Assembly (NCBI GenBank): GCA_947396885.1
Contig: OX377202.1
Coordinates: 18,662,001 to 18,726,000, forward strand
From: Heligmosomoides polygyrus polygyrus
Taxonomy: Eukaryota > Nematoda > Chromadorea > Rhabditida > Heligmosomidae
Direction: 5' to 3'
DNA: 64,000 nt
Shown: positions 12,001 through 27,000 of the stretch, piece after piece
Position numbering within the stretch: the stretch's first letter is position 1
How the letters are laid out: each line of letters starts with the position of its first letter
The notes under the pieces: model-generated
Told to the model about the DNA's origin: nothing
The model's input: only the letters and a program-made list of their open reading frames with translations
Database searches by the model: none
Translations under genes and position numbers: made by a program

Positions 12001-15000
12001 TGCGTAGAAGCCCGAATTTGATTGGAAAACTGTCCAACTTGGTTGAAAAGTGCCCAGTTTGACGTAGAAATTGTACAGACAGACTAGTACGCTTGCACAC
12101 AGGGAGGTTGAGCATAAGCATTCGAAAATCGGCTGCACCTCATCTTATTCGGACTGAGCTGATGTGGATGAAGTCCGCGTGGCAGCTCGCCGCACACTAC
12201 GGGAGGAGCGGCTTCACTATGGTTTGTGATGGGACGGAACGCCGACACCTTGCTCTGGGCAAACGGAGGGTGTGGCGTTGCAGCCAACGATGGCCCATTC
12301 GAATCACTAGGTGGTGCCGCCTCTGGGTTCTTCGAGGCTCGTAACAGGGACGCCCACGGCAAATTCGACGGTGTCGATTTCGATCGCTGCATCGGCACCG
12401 GAACCAGGCTGGAATACGTCCCAACTCGACACTATACGATTACAGGCCATATCAAGCAGACTCAACAACACAGAAAGCAGACACATGAACGGTAAGCGAT
12501 GAACGACGCGGCAACATCAGCGGAAGCAAGCGAACCGCAAGCAAACTCACGGTGGTTTCGAAAGCACGGCAGGGCTTGTCCCTGTGAATGGCACACTACT
12601 TCCGGATGATGTCGCCAGCGACATGGACATGGGTGAGGAGGTGTCAGACGAACCAGTTGCCGACGAGCGAACTGACGAATTCGAGGAACTACTGGATCTG
12701 AAACTTGAACGTACATCATGAGAATGAGTCACGCAAGGGTGTAAATGTCTGGAATTTCGAAGAATTCCTTATGAATGAGTTGAAAACCCTTATTCATTCG
12801 GGGATTATCCGTCAGGATGAGAGGGCGCTGTTCAATAAGCACGTTCGAAAGATCGAATATTAAGTAGTCCTAGCATCAGACACAGATTCCCTCAGAGTAT
12901 TTACCCATCAGAGCCATGGAGCGGGGAGCGAACAGAAGTTTCCATTTTACTCATTCCTCATCCATTTCTATAACTCAAGGCTTCTCATATGACTGCCATG
13001 ATGCGTTCTCGAGGACCTTGTCTTCCAAAAAACAACTGCCTCTACCAGTTCTGTCATCGGTACCTTCACTGATAGTTGATTAACAGTAACATCTTGTTCC
13101 ACTCATGTCTCGTGCCAATGTAACCCTGCACGCCCTACTTGATAAAGGTAACACCTTTATACTTTTGGTCAGACTATATGAATAACTCCGAAGTCCGGCC
13201 AACTTGTAGGTGGGATGCTGCTGTTCTAGTGACATCTCTAGTCACTTACCCAACCCCAATTCACATTACACTAACGATCACATGATCACGTGGGGGAGGA
13301 TAGTAAATATTGATAGCAGTATGTTTGGCGAACAAGAAAACTAAGACGCCCAAAAGGCGTTAGCCGAACTTCTTAATGAAAATTCTAAACGGATGACGTG
13401 AAGCTCCTATAGGTGGTCCCACTCGAGTTGATAGCGGCACTGCGCCACTTTAACACGCGTTAGGGACGAGTGGAGCAACTGCTGGTGATGGCCTGATCAC
13501 GTGTATCCCCTGTGGTTACTTCGTTTACCGACTTATTCAAACGGACGTCAGCAAAGTCCTCATTGTCCCCTGTTACGCGCCCGAGTAGCCCATTGGTCCT
13601 CCATGTTCAAAGGTAACGAAGAATCTCTCACCGAAATCCAAGAGTTCTACCCAAGGGTTGATGGTGGATCGGGTGTTACTTCGACATCCCTCGGTATCTA
13701 TTAGGTTCCGGCTCTCGAGCACCAGGTGTTCGCGAAGCACATCTAATTTTTGGCTAGTTGGCCCGTGCGATAGTGTCTTGGATCCTCGAACGCCGACGAA
13801 GCTCGGAACTTTGCAAGCCTTTTATCACTTGAGTGAATCGTGTCACACCGAGCACCGGCCCAGCCGCTCCTCGGCGCTCCTTTGCGAGGCTGATCGCATG
13901 TTTAATCCGTTCTCATTCAGGGGCCAGATTCATCAACCGTCCTCTAGGGCCTATGTTATCCTACGACTCATCTCGTCGCGCGATCGATATGAGAGCTTAT
14001 CATTGGGCTTCCCTCGGGGTGAGCCATAGCATAACATTTGGCGGTATTTTCACCGTTAGAGAGCGGTGAGCGGTTGGTGAATCCGGTTCCAGGGGCGAGA
14101 TTCATCAGCGACTTACATAACTTTAACTGAGAATCCACAGCGGAAAACTCAGATAACGCGGCTTATCGCCCACCGTATCGCTTGATAAGCTGTGCATCAG
14201 GGATTTCGGTTGTAAGTTTCTCTGTTAAATTGCTGTAAGTCGTTGATGAATTCGGCCCTAGGTCTTCGGGGCACATATTCGCGCAGGAAGGGTGGCTAAG
14301 TCGAAAAGACGGTTTTCCGGGCGTTTCTCGTCTCCTTCACTGATTCTTCGACGCTCTTGCAAACTTCCCAAGTCGAGCGTTTCTTTCCATCCAGCTCCGG
14401 CACTATCTCCTTGGCCATGTTGACTTCTCAAAGTAGCTAAGCATAGCTCGTGTATTCAAAGATATTCGTACCGTTGGACGTGCATGTGACCCCAAAAACA
14501 CTTCCTTCCCTCATTATCACTGTCTACGTGAGGTCCACAATGTGGTCCTATTCTTCCACATCTACAACCAAAATCGGCCAGCATTATTCGCTCCACTTGA
14601 CTGATCCTCCGCATTATAAGCACTACATCGTCAGCAAGACCTATACACTGCAATTCTTTGCCGTTTCGGGACGTTTTCTATCGTGATGCCGAAAAGCTTC
14701 ATGGCATAACCTCTTGGCCAACCCCTGCAGCTGAGCCGTTTTCGCTCAGTGTACTGTTCGCAGTTGACGGCCAACATCGTCAGCATTGCTAGGAACTACT
14801 GCTGCGTAAATGTACGAGATTTGCATAGTTAACCAGCATACTGAAGCGGACGTTTCCTCCATTCAACGTGTAGAACAAGCCCTACACCCCCTGCTGCCCT
14901 GAGCACAGCTGTCTCAAGCTGTCTTGCAGATGACTCCACTGTTCCTCAGCAAACCGCCAGGCTGCATGCAACGAAAGGCCATTCAAAAGACGTCATCAGC

Positions 15001-18000
15001 ACAAATGGAAGCCAGTTTGAACGGAACTTTCCACCTAACACAATTGAACAATAGCATGTGAAGCTAACAAGAAGACGTCAACGCCGCCTTTACATTCTCT
15101 TCTGAGACTCTGACTATTGAACTATAATACCACACTTCCCGGACTGCTGTTTTCTGGTCCACACTCTTCTATGTACAGCATATGTAAGACGAGAGCTAGT
15201 GGCACAAGAGGGAGCATCGTAACCCGAGAGGGCAAAGGATGCTTGTTCGAATGTGAATGTCCTCCTAGTTATAGCTCAATATCACTATATTACTAGGCCA
15301 CTGAGTAACACTAATCAACCCCTAAGAGAAAAAATAAAATCAACAAAAAGTCTCCATGTTAGCGAACACTTGACGCTCCACGCACCTCGTAACGAGCTGA
15401 ACACCCCTGTTGATCCACGAGTTCGGCTGCTGAAGTGGTCGCGTTGGAATTGAGACTGTCGCCGACACATGCTGATCGCCACTGTGGAATGAAGACGACG
15501 AACTATCCTATAATTAACATCGTCTATTCATAACGTTCAAAATAGCAAAGAATAAGCGATACACTTACCGAGATTTTCGCAGACTCAGACACGGGGATCG
15601 GTGCGTTCCCAGCAGAGCGACTCGAGCTAAGTGACTTCCCAGAAGATATCGACCTGTCCGCAGAAACAGTAGATCGAGTGGATTGAGGTTCCTGGCTTGG
15701 CCTGGAAAGGTTTCGATTATTGTAGCGTTTACTTTGTACAACAACGAGTTCAGCCAGTCATCTACCGAAGACAGCACGTAGTACAATCCCACAATCAGCA
15801 AATTTTTTGGAGAGAGGAAGGGGGAGTGAAACAGAAAACGGAATAATGAAGAAATGACAGACTTGGAAGATAGTTTGGGAATCATACAAGCTGTCGCCCT
15901 GACCTTTATATCATCAGATGTTATATGAACAAAATAACACCCAAAGCTGTCAACGAATATCTTCGTCTACACTATAGACGAAAGATATGACCCTCTTCAT
16001 GTCCTTCAGGGAACAAGAAACCAATGGGCCACCCACTTTGCCAACGTACACTTCAGCAAATCCACGGCCAATTGAGCAAGTTAAGAAGTCAGAGCCAATA
16101 CAAGCGAATGCGATAATCTTCGATAATCCATCTAGCCACAGCTACTATAATCATTTCAGCATTTTGAAATCCTGGGGTTCGTGTTGTGCAGTCGGAGATG
16201 CCGGCTGTTGTGTGCACCCGATACCATGTTCTTGGTTCGGATTTCCCGCGCAGACCAACCAAGCCTTCCATCCCTCCGGGTCGGTGAAATGATGCCTGAC
16301 CTGCCAGGAAAGGATAAAGCACAGACTTCGGCGGCTGGCCACCGCAAGTGATTGCATGGCCAAATACGCATTCAAATCACTTCCACGACATTCCGTAGAA
16401 GTGGAATGCGTGGCGCATCCCAAAAAGAGATTGAACAACGCCGTCCTTTCTCTTCATCATTTTTTATACTTTGAATTCCTCGTTGGCTACCATGAAAGAA
16501 TAAAGGATGAAGTATAAAGAACGACGGCAATCGATTCCTTTCGGAATACACCACGCATTCTACTTCTCCTGGATGTTGCGGAGGCGATTTGAAAGCGTAG
16601 CGTCAATCCTCTGAATTAAGTTGGCCAATGGATGAACAAATCTGTGAATCATCCTTTCCAGACAAATTCAATAGCAATTCTGCGATCCCGGAAGTATGGA
16701 AGTCTTGGTTGGCCTTGGAGATAAAAAGCGAAAGCAAGAACCCAGAGCTGGGTTCACGCGACACTCGGCGGCTCCTCCGATTGCGCTGCCAAAACGCCCA
16801 TCCATATAATCACCTACATCACCTGTCCTCTCGCTAACCTTGATTTGGTCGCGCGGCAACGTCTTCAACCCTTCCAAAGGCGTAGCATAGAAGATCACTC
16901 GGTCTACCTTGCTCGAGGAACTCTCTATATACGCGAAAACCGCAAATTTCTCGCTCATGCTTATACAAGGACGTTCGACTAGACTACTGGATGCGCGCTC
17001 TGAGGTTCCTTGACACAACGTGGAATCCTGTCGGCTACGTTCTTCGATTATCAGAAAAACACTTTTATTTACTTCACCAGCCCACCTATTTCTAGACGAT
17101 ATGGCCTGAATATCTGCGTATCTCATCCTTGGATAACCACTATCAGAACTATGAATTCCCTACATTGATATTCTTGTTATTTCATAAGGAAATACCATGT
17201 GTGATCGTTTTGTACAAACTAATGGAATATACTAGACACCATGAAGCTTCATTAACCGCTAAAACTTAGCAACTGAACTGCAAAGATTTCCTTTAAAATG
17301 TCCCAACTTTGAAGCCACCGAGGCGTTATAAATAACATACTTCTTCTAAAGGGAGGTGACGAAACGAAACAATAGGGTTTGCGTTTATTACTATTATTTT
17401 TACATGATATTCAAGTATATCCTTTTCAAAGGAACAGAACTAAAACTAATGATGACGATGACTACCGCAACAAGCAGGCATACCTACCTAGGCAAGGATG
17501 GCGGCTCGCTGGCACTTCTCTCCACTGAAGAGATCTTCTCATCGACCGCCGCAGGAGGAGAACACGACTGACTCTCACTGCTTGAAATCTCCTGAGATGA
17601 TGGCGAGTCGGACGCCGTTGACGGCGACTTGTCCTCGATTTTTCTCAACTTCACCGATGAGTGCAACAATTCGTTCTCGCTGAAAATGAAAGTATCAAGA
17701 GGTAAGGTAATAGCATAAGCGGGTGGCATCAGAGCAAACAACCATACCTCGTTTGATCCTTGTGTTTCAACTCTCGCTTGTGCTCCGTAGAAAGGGTGTG
17801 AGTATGCTCCTCGTGCGATAGTCTATGGTTCTTCTCCTGAAACAAAGTACATTTAGGTCTCTTGGTTTTCGTATGTCCTAACAAAACCAACACAGATGCT
17901 GGCTGTGACCACAGAATCTCAACCTAGAAGATAAAGAGTGGGGCAAGCATATAATATTTACACGTTGAAACGGACACTCGTTTAACACTGTCGAATTTAA

Positions 18001-21000
18001 ACTGAATAAAATAAATAATGGTTTCGAGCTTACTTCAGAGTGAACAAAAGCGGCAATAATCGAGCGGGACATCATTTCATGGATTCGTATAGTGAGCAGC
18101 GATTTTGAATTAATTGACATAAAAATTCTTTCCGTGCGGGAATACCTGCTGCTCAGTGGTACAACAGAAACAATTCCAATAACGAAACGCCTCCACTGGG
18201 AAGCTTAAAGTGAGCAACACTCACACAACCAATCACATTAACAGAGGGACATACTGGACGAGCGCATTTTCTCTTCTTGTGGCACACTCAAAATTTACTA
18301 CACCCTTGTACCAAAAAATGCTTAAAACCATACATTCCCTTCAAAAAATGAAAAATTCAAACATTTTTGAGGCGCGTGAACTATAATTTTATTAGATAAC
18401 AAAAAAGTCACGGCAAATTTTCTTTTTGAATTTCGAGTCTTACTAAATTTAAACGTAAAGGCTTATTCATTTTGATTTCGAACACGGATGGTTTATCTCC
18501 AAATAGACTTTGATTCCAAAAGTGTCCAATCTGAGATGAAAATGGCATAGTGCCCGCCTCCGTCAAATTATTGGTCATTACTTCCCCATTTTTTCTTAAC
18601 CCATAAGAAAATTTAATCAATGGCTGCCATATTCGACGGATATTCTAATAGTACATTTACTACAAGCCAAGTCTAATTTTGTAGCTCCGCCTAACTACTC
18701 CAAATTCCTTGATATGCTGGAGCAACAGATATGAACTAGAATACTCCCAGTTGATGTGAATCAGCTAAAAACTACAATGAAGTATAACCTGGGACCAGAT
18801 TCATTAACCGCTTACCGGCCGGTAAGCGGTTAAATGTACCGCTAAGCCCCCTGGCATTTATCAGCATCAGGTTTGGCGGTACTTTTCACCGTTGCCATCC
18901 AGTGAGCGGTTAATGAATCTGTTCCCTAATTGCCTAACTAATGGCAGATAACATCACTTCGCAGATTTTATAAAAAGTAAAAAGGAAAGTTCTAGCGAAA
19001 AGGTTCAGTATTTTATTCTCTGGTCATATAAAACGTATATTTGTTGACGTACTACAAACCACAAAAAAGTATTAAAAATATGGAACAGTGTGTAAAACGC
19101 ATACCTGCAATATGCTAGCAGGAGCAGATGGTGGAGATTTCCGTTTGTCAACTGATCGTTCCAAATCCTCCAAATACTCCACCACGTCCTTGTCAGCAAC
19201 AGCTAACACGTTTTGGCCCTAGAAGAAGACATATCATATTTTGGATCTATCCTAGTAGGGGGACCACAGACTCCTTAACTACGGCGACAAAACTGAAAGC
19301 GGCCTTTCTCACAAGAACAACACCATGAATTGACCTACGATAGGACCTTTTCTTACAATGTTTACATTAGTTTCACCTTTGTAGCGCTGTCTCCATCCGT
19401 CTAGGATATATTCCATTTTTTTACTGTTGTTTTATTTAACACACCTTGCCTTCGCACAAATTTTGTCACATGTCAGGAGAGTGAACCCCCGGTCTAGATT
19501 TGCACCACAATGCGCTTCTTTCTTCTAATTCCGAAAGCAAATAAAGGAGCAGCCGTTCATATGGTTAAAAATCGCTGTGGTAAATGGTTAGGACCCTGAA
19601 GTAGCACAACGTCCGAGAAGGTTGAACCTGTGACGAGATATTCTATTATAACAGAGCAGCAAGAGCAGCACAAGTTGAGGCGCAATACGAGTCCGGGGGG
19701 GGGGGGGGGGAGTGCAGTGACCGGTAGGCTTGCATAATTTCGATATAGAGCCCGTGGAGGTAGGAAGGAACACATCGCCTTCCCAGTGGAAAGCTACCAT
19801 CAACTAATATAAAAAATAGAACAAAAAATTGATCGAAAAAGCCCCACCCCCTTCAACTTGTATTGCGTTTAAGTTTAAATAGGTTCGTTACAGCTAACTG
19901 CAAAGTCAGAATCCATCCTAGTCGGGGGGGGGGGGGCATGCGGTCTTTCGCCTCTCCAACCTTTTCTTTGCAGTTGTCCCAGAGGTTCAGATACTGCCTA
20001 GTGATACGATAGCGGTCATGAGAACCCAAAGAATGTGGTTTCGTGTTACTGGATGGAGGGTGGAACCGTCATATTAGCGATGCCCCCTCCCACTAGGGTA
20101 GATCCTAAAGTCATACCGATTCTCCGCACCACCCAACCTGAACTAGGCCCAAGTATTCAATTTGACTTACCGCATAATTGGTGTCCATTATGCTAGCACC
20201 GTGTTCCATCAGAATCTTGCACGAGTCCCTCTCGGCCCAGTGGGCTGCCGCATGTAACGGCGTCCATCCATCCTAAACAAATCACGCATATGGCGATGAT
20301 AACTATCTATCTATCTCTCAACTCGGCCATTATACAATTGAATCCGTCTGTAGCTAGCGATTAGGAAATATTTAGAACGAATAGCGCATGCAGGTCGGCT
20401 GTTCCCTTGAAGTTAATCAAAAGCGGCTATCACTGAATTGGTAAGCCATCACTGTTTCACAACCACAAACACCGCTCAGGTAGCTTTCGAGAAAAGAATG
20501 GAAAGGAAACACAGGCCCTACTGACCATGAGTGTTTTCTACCGAAGCTTTTGAAAGGTAGTTCCAAGCGACCAAGTAGAAACTTATGGAAGACATAGGCT
20601 TTTCAAGTACTAATAACGAATAGAACTATGGAAGAAGGGGTCGCTGCTAGCCATTGCAAATTAGTAGCTCTTCCCCGAAGAAGCTCGGGGACCATACAGC
20701 GCTGAGCAACATGGAAAAGCGACATCAGCATACAGCCTCAATAGGCTGACGAAGCTAAACACGGGCTGAGCGGGCTGAGGGACCTGATATTTTTAATATG
20801 AAACTGCATAGTCGTGCTACTGGCATTCGGCAGAAGGTTAGCCTAAAACTGGCTTGTAGAAGCAGTGGATATATCAGTGACGCCGTGTACCAGTGCTTTA
20901 TAGAAAAGCGCAAAGGTACACACAATGCTCAACGCCATTTTACTAGTGTTCAGCCATCAATTTTGCCTACGTCAGACGGTTCAAATGCCAAACGAAGCAC

Positions 21001-24000
21001 GGCTTCAGCTCCCACAAAGCCCACAAGCTACTCGTTTGGAAGCAAACTACGTGTTCACCTACAAATTGGTACGCTGTTGACCGAACTCGATAGATAACTT
21101 AACCACATAGGTCTTTCAGGAAGCAGTCGGACGAGAAAGATGGGATTAAAAACAGCAGCATGGTAGCACGACAACCAACTTCATCGGCGAGACACAACAA
21201 GGCACCAATATCGATATCTTTTGCTAAAGTCCAACTTTGTCATATTACTGAACTGTAACAAGAGATTGAGACATTAGGACACTGATATTAACTCTCGCGC
21301 CGATGAGCCAATTGCGGTGGCTTGCATTTTACAATACCAAGTGGCGAAGGAAGTATAAACACCATCTTAGACTAACAAAAAACGAAGAGAATAGAACAAA
21401 GACGTTGAAGAGACTCGACCTACGAGGCACTTAAATACAACGGCCTTCAGACACAATATTTAGGTCCTAAGCGGTCGACCGAACAATTCTGCACATTGGT
21501 GGCTTCATATACCTTATTCAACTTTAAAGCTTTAAACACTCATAGTGGTCGGCTTTTAACACAACTCCTCCTTACGAACTCCTAACGTGACCTAGGGATA
21601 GCATGTGAGAATGCAAGGCCAAAAACATCCACCTTAGGAGTAACGATAAGTTAGCGTAATTGGCGTAACCCTATGATCACAACGGGATCTATGACAGTGG
21701 TGATAATGGTGCTGACCTATAAAGGCTTTGATTAAGACTTCTAGAAATTGCATCAAAATATGGTAAAGCCGACCTAATGACTAATACACTCTCATAACAA
21801 ACTTAGAAAGCAGATAACAATAAGACACCAAGACGGTAAAATTTCACGAAAATGCGGTACATTGAATTGCCACCAGTGCACTAGTGACATAAAAGCGTAG
21901 TCAGCAAGGAAGAAAACACTCGTTGAATAGAAGAACACACCTTATCAGCCGCCTTTATATTTCCTCCGGCTTTGATGAGGAGCTCTAGCAGTTGCGTGTA
22001 ACCCTTGGCAGCTGCCACGTGAAGTGCCGTCGCTCCTGTTCGTCGATGCGGTTGATCACTAAATGAAGAAGGCGATTGGATGGAATAAATACCGAGCGGA
22101 AGGCTACAAATTGCATTGGTGAAAGACCGTAGCAGTGCTCAGCTCACCCATTTGGGCGATTATACAGGGTGCGTCATAAATATAGTCCCTCAATAGAAAT
22201 CGAATTGTTCACGAGGATTTTATAAGGAAACTGCGAAACTTCGTCCACAATTTAATAACAATCTAATTAGCAAACAGAATGGATATCATTCAATGTAACC
22301 TCCCTTGGCACGAATGACAGCCTGCAGACACTTAGGGTACGACTCAATGGCGGCACGCAGGGCTGCTTGCGGAATTTCTTTTCATGCTTTTTCCAATGAG
22401 GATTTCAGTCCTTGAATCGTAGTGTACCTTTTAGCTCAGGCTTTCTCCTCAAGAATAGACCCGACGCAGTAGTCCATAACATCCGAATCTGGCGGGTTTA
22501 CCGGCCATTCAGAAGCGGGTTGAAGCTGGATAGATTCCTCGTTCACCACTCGTAAGTCTTCTTGGACTTATGAGCGAGTGCGCCGTCCTGTTGAAAGGTC
22601 CATGTTGTATCTCCAAAGTGTTCTTGAGCCCAGGGAAGCAATTCCTTCTTCAAAATGTCATTTAGGTAGAAATCGGTGTTGATCTTGGCTCCTTTTTCAA
22701 AAAAAAACCAATGTTGTCCGTCCTATGGCGCAAACTCCGGCCCAAACCATAAGAAAAGCCGTATGAGAGTTTCTGTGAACGATTCTTCCCTTCGTGTCTG
22801 CATCCTCACCACTTTCGACCAATAACCGCGAGTTTTGGCGATTGAAAGACTTCTCAATCGAGAAAAGTTTCTCATCGGTGAAGAGCGTCGAACAGTGGTC
22901 GTGCCGAGTAGGGGTATAGTTCAAGCTCTCTCTTAACAACTCGCTTCATTGTCGTAGCCGATACGTTGAGCTCCGCTGCCATCTTTTCCATGCAGCGTCC
23001 TGGATTCCGTTTGAATCGCTTTTAAGATTTTTCGAAGACTGCTCGTAGCCACGGATACCGGGCGGCCAGGTCGGGGACGATCAACGAGAGAGTTACGTTC
23101 CACACAGCGATAGACTGTCTTCTTGTGCAGCTTCAGCATACGAGCGATGTTGGGAACAGAAGGCCCTGCCCTTCTTGGACCCAAGGTTGCGCTTCATTGA
23201 CAACAAGACTATACCATTTCTGATAGATGCAGTATGAAGATGCAAAAAAACACTATATATGTTTAAGATAATACGTAGAATCCGAAAAAAAACAATCAAA
23301 GCACAAAAACGTTCAAAAAGAAATACAAGAAATGACGCGCGAAAAAAGTGACCATATTTATGGCGCACCCTGTAAAGGACAAATGACGGTGTTAGTCAAT
23401 CCCACTTGGGAAACTCCCATATTCTATTTTTACGGGATATCGTGGAGCCAATTTGAACGCGTACTAGGCATATACAATGGCTTACGGAGGCGAGCCGATA
23501 AACAAGTGAGTGCTTTACCCTTCCCAGATAGCTTGGGCATCAATTCGCCTACGACAGAGAGTTGGAAGGATTGGTAGGCTTGCGCGAGAAATCCGAACCA
23601 AGAACTTGAAATGGGGTGCTTGCGAGAACCGGCGCCTTCTCCGACTGCACTACCACGCTCTAAATGGGTGCCCACAGGAAGAGTACTGTGGAAAATGTAA
23701 ACGAAAACGAACTTTAAAGTGATGAACCCTGTCCGATAAACGAAATCTCACCGATACTCTCCATCACGCAACCATTGCTGCGCGTCCCTCATCATGATCG
23801 TCAGCTCCTGATCACGACACTGTTCAGGAACTACGCCTTGACTACGGTAATCGTGTTCGAGATATTCCCTACAGGACTCGTCGTCGGCTAAGTCCAACGC
23901 TAACTCCTTATCACTGAAAATACCAGCTATAGTTGCGCAAAAAGTTGACCAGAATCAAGGTTCTGAAGAATGACAGCTCGTACCTGTTAATTACATTAAG

Positions 24001-27000
24001 TTGAGCTCCGTTTTGGCATAAATACTTTACAATTGCCAAGTTTCCACAACACGCCGCGGCGTGCAGCGGTGTCCAACCCTCATTGTCCTGAGCGTTGACG
24101 TCGGCACCTTTTTCGCAGAGAAACCGAACCATTTCCGGTTTACTGTCAATAACCGACTGGAACAGGCACAGGTTAATTGACTTGAAAATCGCAGCGCATA
24201 GCACCAGCACTCTACCTGATGTAAGGCTGTTAAGCCGTCAACAGTGGCAGTGTTTATGTCAGCACCATTAGCCAGCAATTCTTCTACTTCTTCTTCATCA
24301 CCGGACATACACGCACTCAGGAAAACGTCGCTGTCCTGAAAATTGCGCAGTAAGCCGAATAAGCCCCAGGGTAGCATTTTCTTAAAAGAAAAAAACGACG
24401 CTTACGTCCATCTAGGACATAAAAATAGAGTGGGCTGAAGTTACCAATTTTGGTAATCGCCAAGCTACACCACATAGCAAGTTTGAATAATATCTATTTA
24501 GCCCTTGACATGCAAAGGAAGATCAGACTCTAACTTAGGGTGTTGATGACGAATATGACAACCGTTTATAAAATTTCGACCGATTACGGTAAGTTACGGC
24601 AGGTAAGGGCGGCTAAGGTTGTCGAGCTCAGCATCTCCGATTTCGCCCAAACTTCAGCTAGAAAGGAGGGAAGAGGCGGTTATTTGGAGTACTTATCACG
24701 AAAAGGACATCTATTATTCGTATTATGCTGGAGTACGGTAGGATACTGCAGGTACGGGTGACTAAGATCATAATCATATTTAGATATTCTAAAGCAAAGC
24801 GTTCCTTACCCGCATTTACCGTTTTCCAGCGTAATAACAAAAAGAGATGTCAGATTCGTGATCAGCACCCCCAGACAACACTCCTGGGCGAAATTTGGGC
24901 GAAATCTGTGACCATGACCTTAGTCACCCGAAACTACCGTAGCCTACCGTGTTCCAGCGTAATACGAAGAATGCATGTCAGATTCATGATTAGCGCACCC
25001 CCCCCCTAGGGGAGATTTCGGCGGCGAAAAAATCTCCCTCCTCGATCTCTGGAGTTCTAAAAGTGCAAAAGTGCACTCTTTTCTCAAGTCCATCAAAAGG
25101 TTTCGAGATGGTGGGTTCTGTTGGCTTATTGAACCTACAGGCTCTAATCAGCGCCCTCTTCCAAATGTGCCACGCCATTTTAGGCGACGTTTTTCTGACC
25201 AGAGGAAAGCTGCCTTGTTCGTAAGTTTGGTAGCTAAGATAAACGTCAATGAATTTTCCAGTGGGATACGCCACGGGTTATATTTCTACGGTACACAAGT
25301 CAGAGAGGCTGTCTGACAGCATATTTGGGCTCTCCAGTGAGTTCCTGGACAACAGTCGATGAAAAAACCAAAGTTCTTTCTTTTCGTGACACTTCTGACA
25401 TAAAAATAACCTCTCCTGAGGAATGGGCTTGGTTCTTTGATAGTTTGGGCATGAACCGAACCAGTCACGAATTGATATTTTCATGAATCGTATGAAGCGT
25501 CAAAGAGAATAAAAAGTCAGTAAATGGCAAATGGACTAGCGATAGATGCTGCGCCTTAGTTCTTTTGTACATCTCTAATTGAAAGTACGGTACGCGCCTA
25601 TGTCAACCAAGCCATCTCTGTCTTCGGGATCGGCGAATTGGAACCAGACTTCGCTAAGAAAGATAAAACCTTGACTTCACCCAGGGACGATACCCACAGT
25701 TTACTGAATAGACTAAATATTCGTTCAGAGAACCACAACAATACCACATAGAAGTTGAAAGCGCGACGTATCCCAAAGGGAATGGGATTGATTAACCCCA
25801 ATTACTAAAGCTCCCAACTTCTTTCTTGAAATGTAGGCATTGTTAGCTGATGACGTTAGTAATGTAATGTGCCACACGAGCTTTTTTGCAGATGGAATCC
25901 TCCATTCATCAGTTCCTGACGTCTCGACATACCGTCGTCTTCAGAGGAATAGGCCCACTACTTAAGGCTGATGACCTCCCTGTGCTTGAAGACAAGTAGG
26001 GTCGAATCAAGATTCAAACGAAGAGATTCAAGATCAGATTCAAGCACAGGGTGGTCGCCATCCCTCAATGGTAGATCTATACATCTGTGGACGACGGAAC
26101 GTCGAAACATCAGGCCCCTGCTGAATAAAGTATTCCACCTAAAAACCTCGTCTGCCACAATACATCACTTACGTCAACAATCTAATCGATATCTTTTATC
26201 TTCTAGAAATTTATGTACTGGCGGATAAAACCCATTCTGCAGAGGAATATCCTCAACAAACTCTCTCTCTCTCATAGTCACATAACGAACTCACAAGATG
26301 ATCTTCTCATTCAGCCGTCCCGTCAGATGGGGCTATCAAATCCATGAACTTAAGCTGCCAGCAATCACCATCTTCGTATTACAAATAATGAAATGATCAA
26401 AACTCCCACTACTGAAGTGAAACCCCCGACATTTCCTTCCCCTGCTTTGAAACGCAGATACGTGACACCCCAATGTCTCCTCAAATTGCACTTGCTGCCA
26501 ATTTCCTGCTGTCGTTGCTCCGAGGCAATTGTCAGTCCACTTCGCGGAACCCGTTCCTTCTTTAGGTAATGACAATCAATTTCTGTGGCAGGCTGCAGTG
26601 GGGAAAAAGGCGCTCATGAATCAAGACACGTTCTTTCAATTTACCATGGTGAACGCTCCTCTTTCCACAAACTTTTCCACCTAACACAGCTCCCTAAAGG
26701 TTTTAGCAAAGATACTAAGCCTAAGAGGAACTCTGGAAAATTCGCCAAATGCAAAGAAAACAGTGTTGGAAACTTGTAACAATAATAGAAACTACCCATA
26801 CCAAAGTCATATTTGGAAGAAAGAAGTTCCATAGGCAATGCCACTGATACTATGACAACCCAGCACGCTTTTGTCTATTCTTTTATGTTGAAAATTATTC
26901 GCTGATTGTATCCGCCCATTCTGTCACCTGCCCTTCCCGATCGCTCCATTTTACTGAACACTTGTTCACTTCAAGCTAAGTACCTGTTTTATGCCATGCC

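Noticed and set aside
25270..25490. Another SINE1 copy suggested by GCCACGGGTTATATTTCTACGG
   Set aside because: Similarity ends after about 25 bases; not enough to call a copy.
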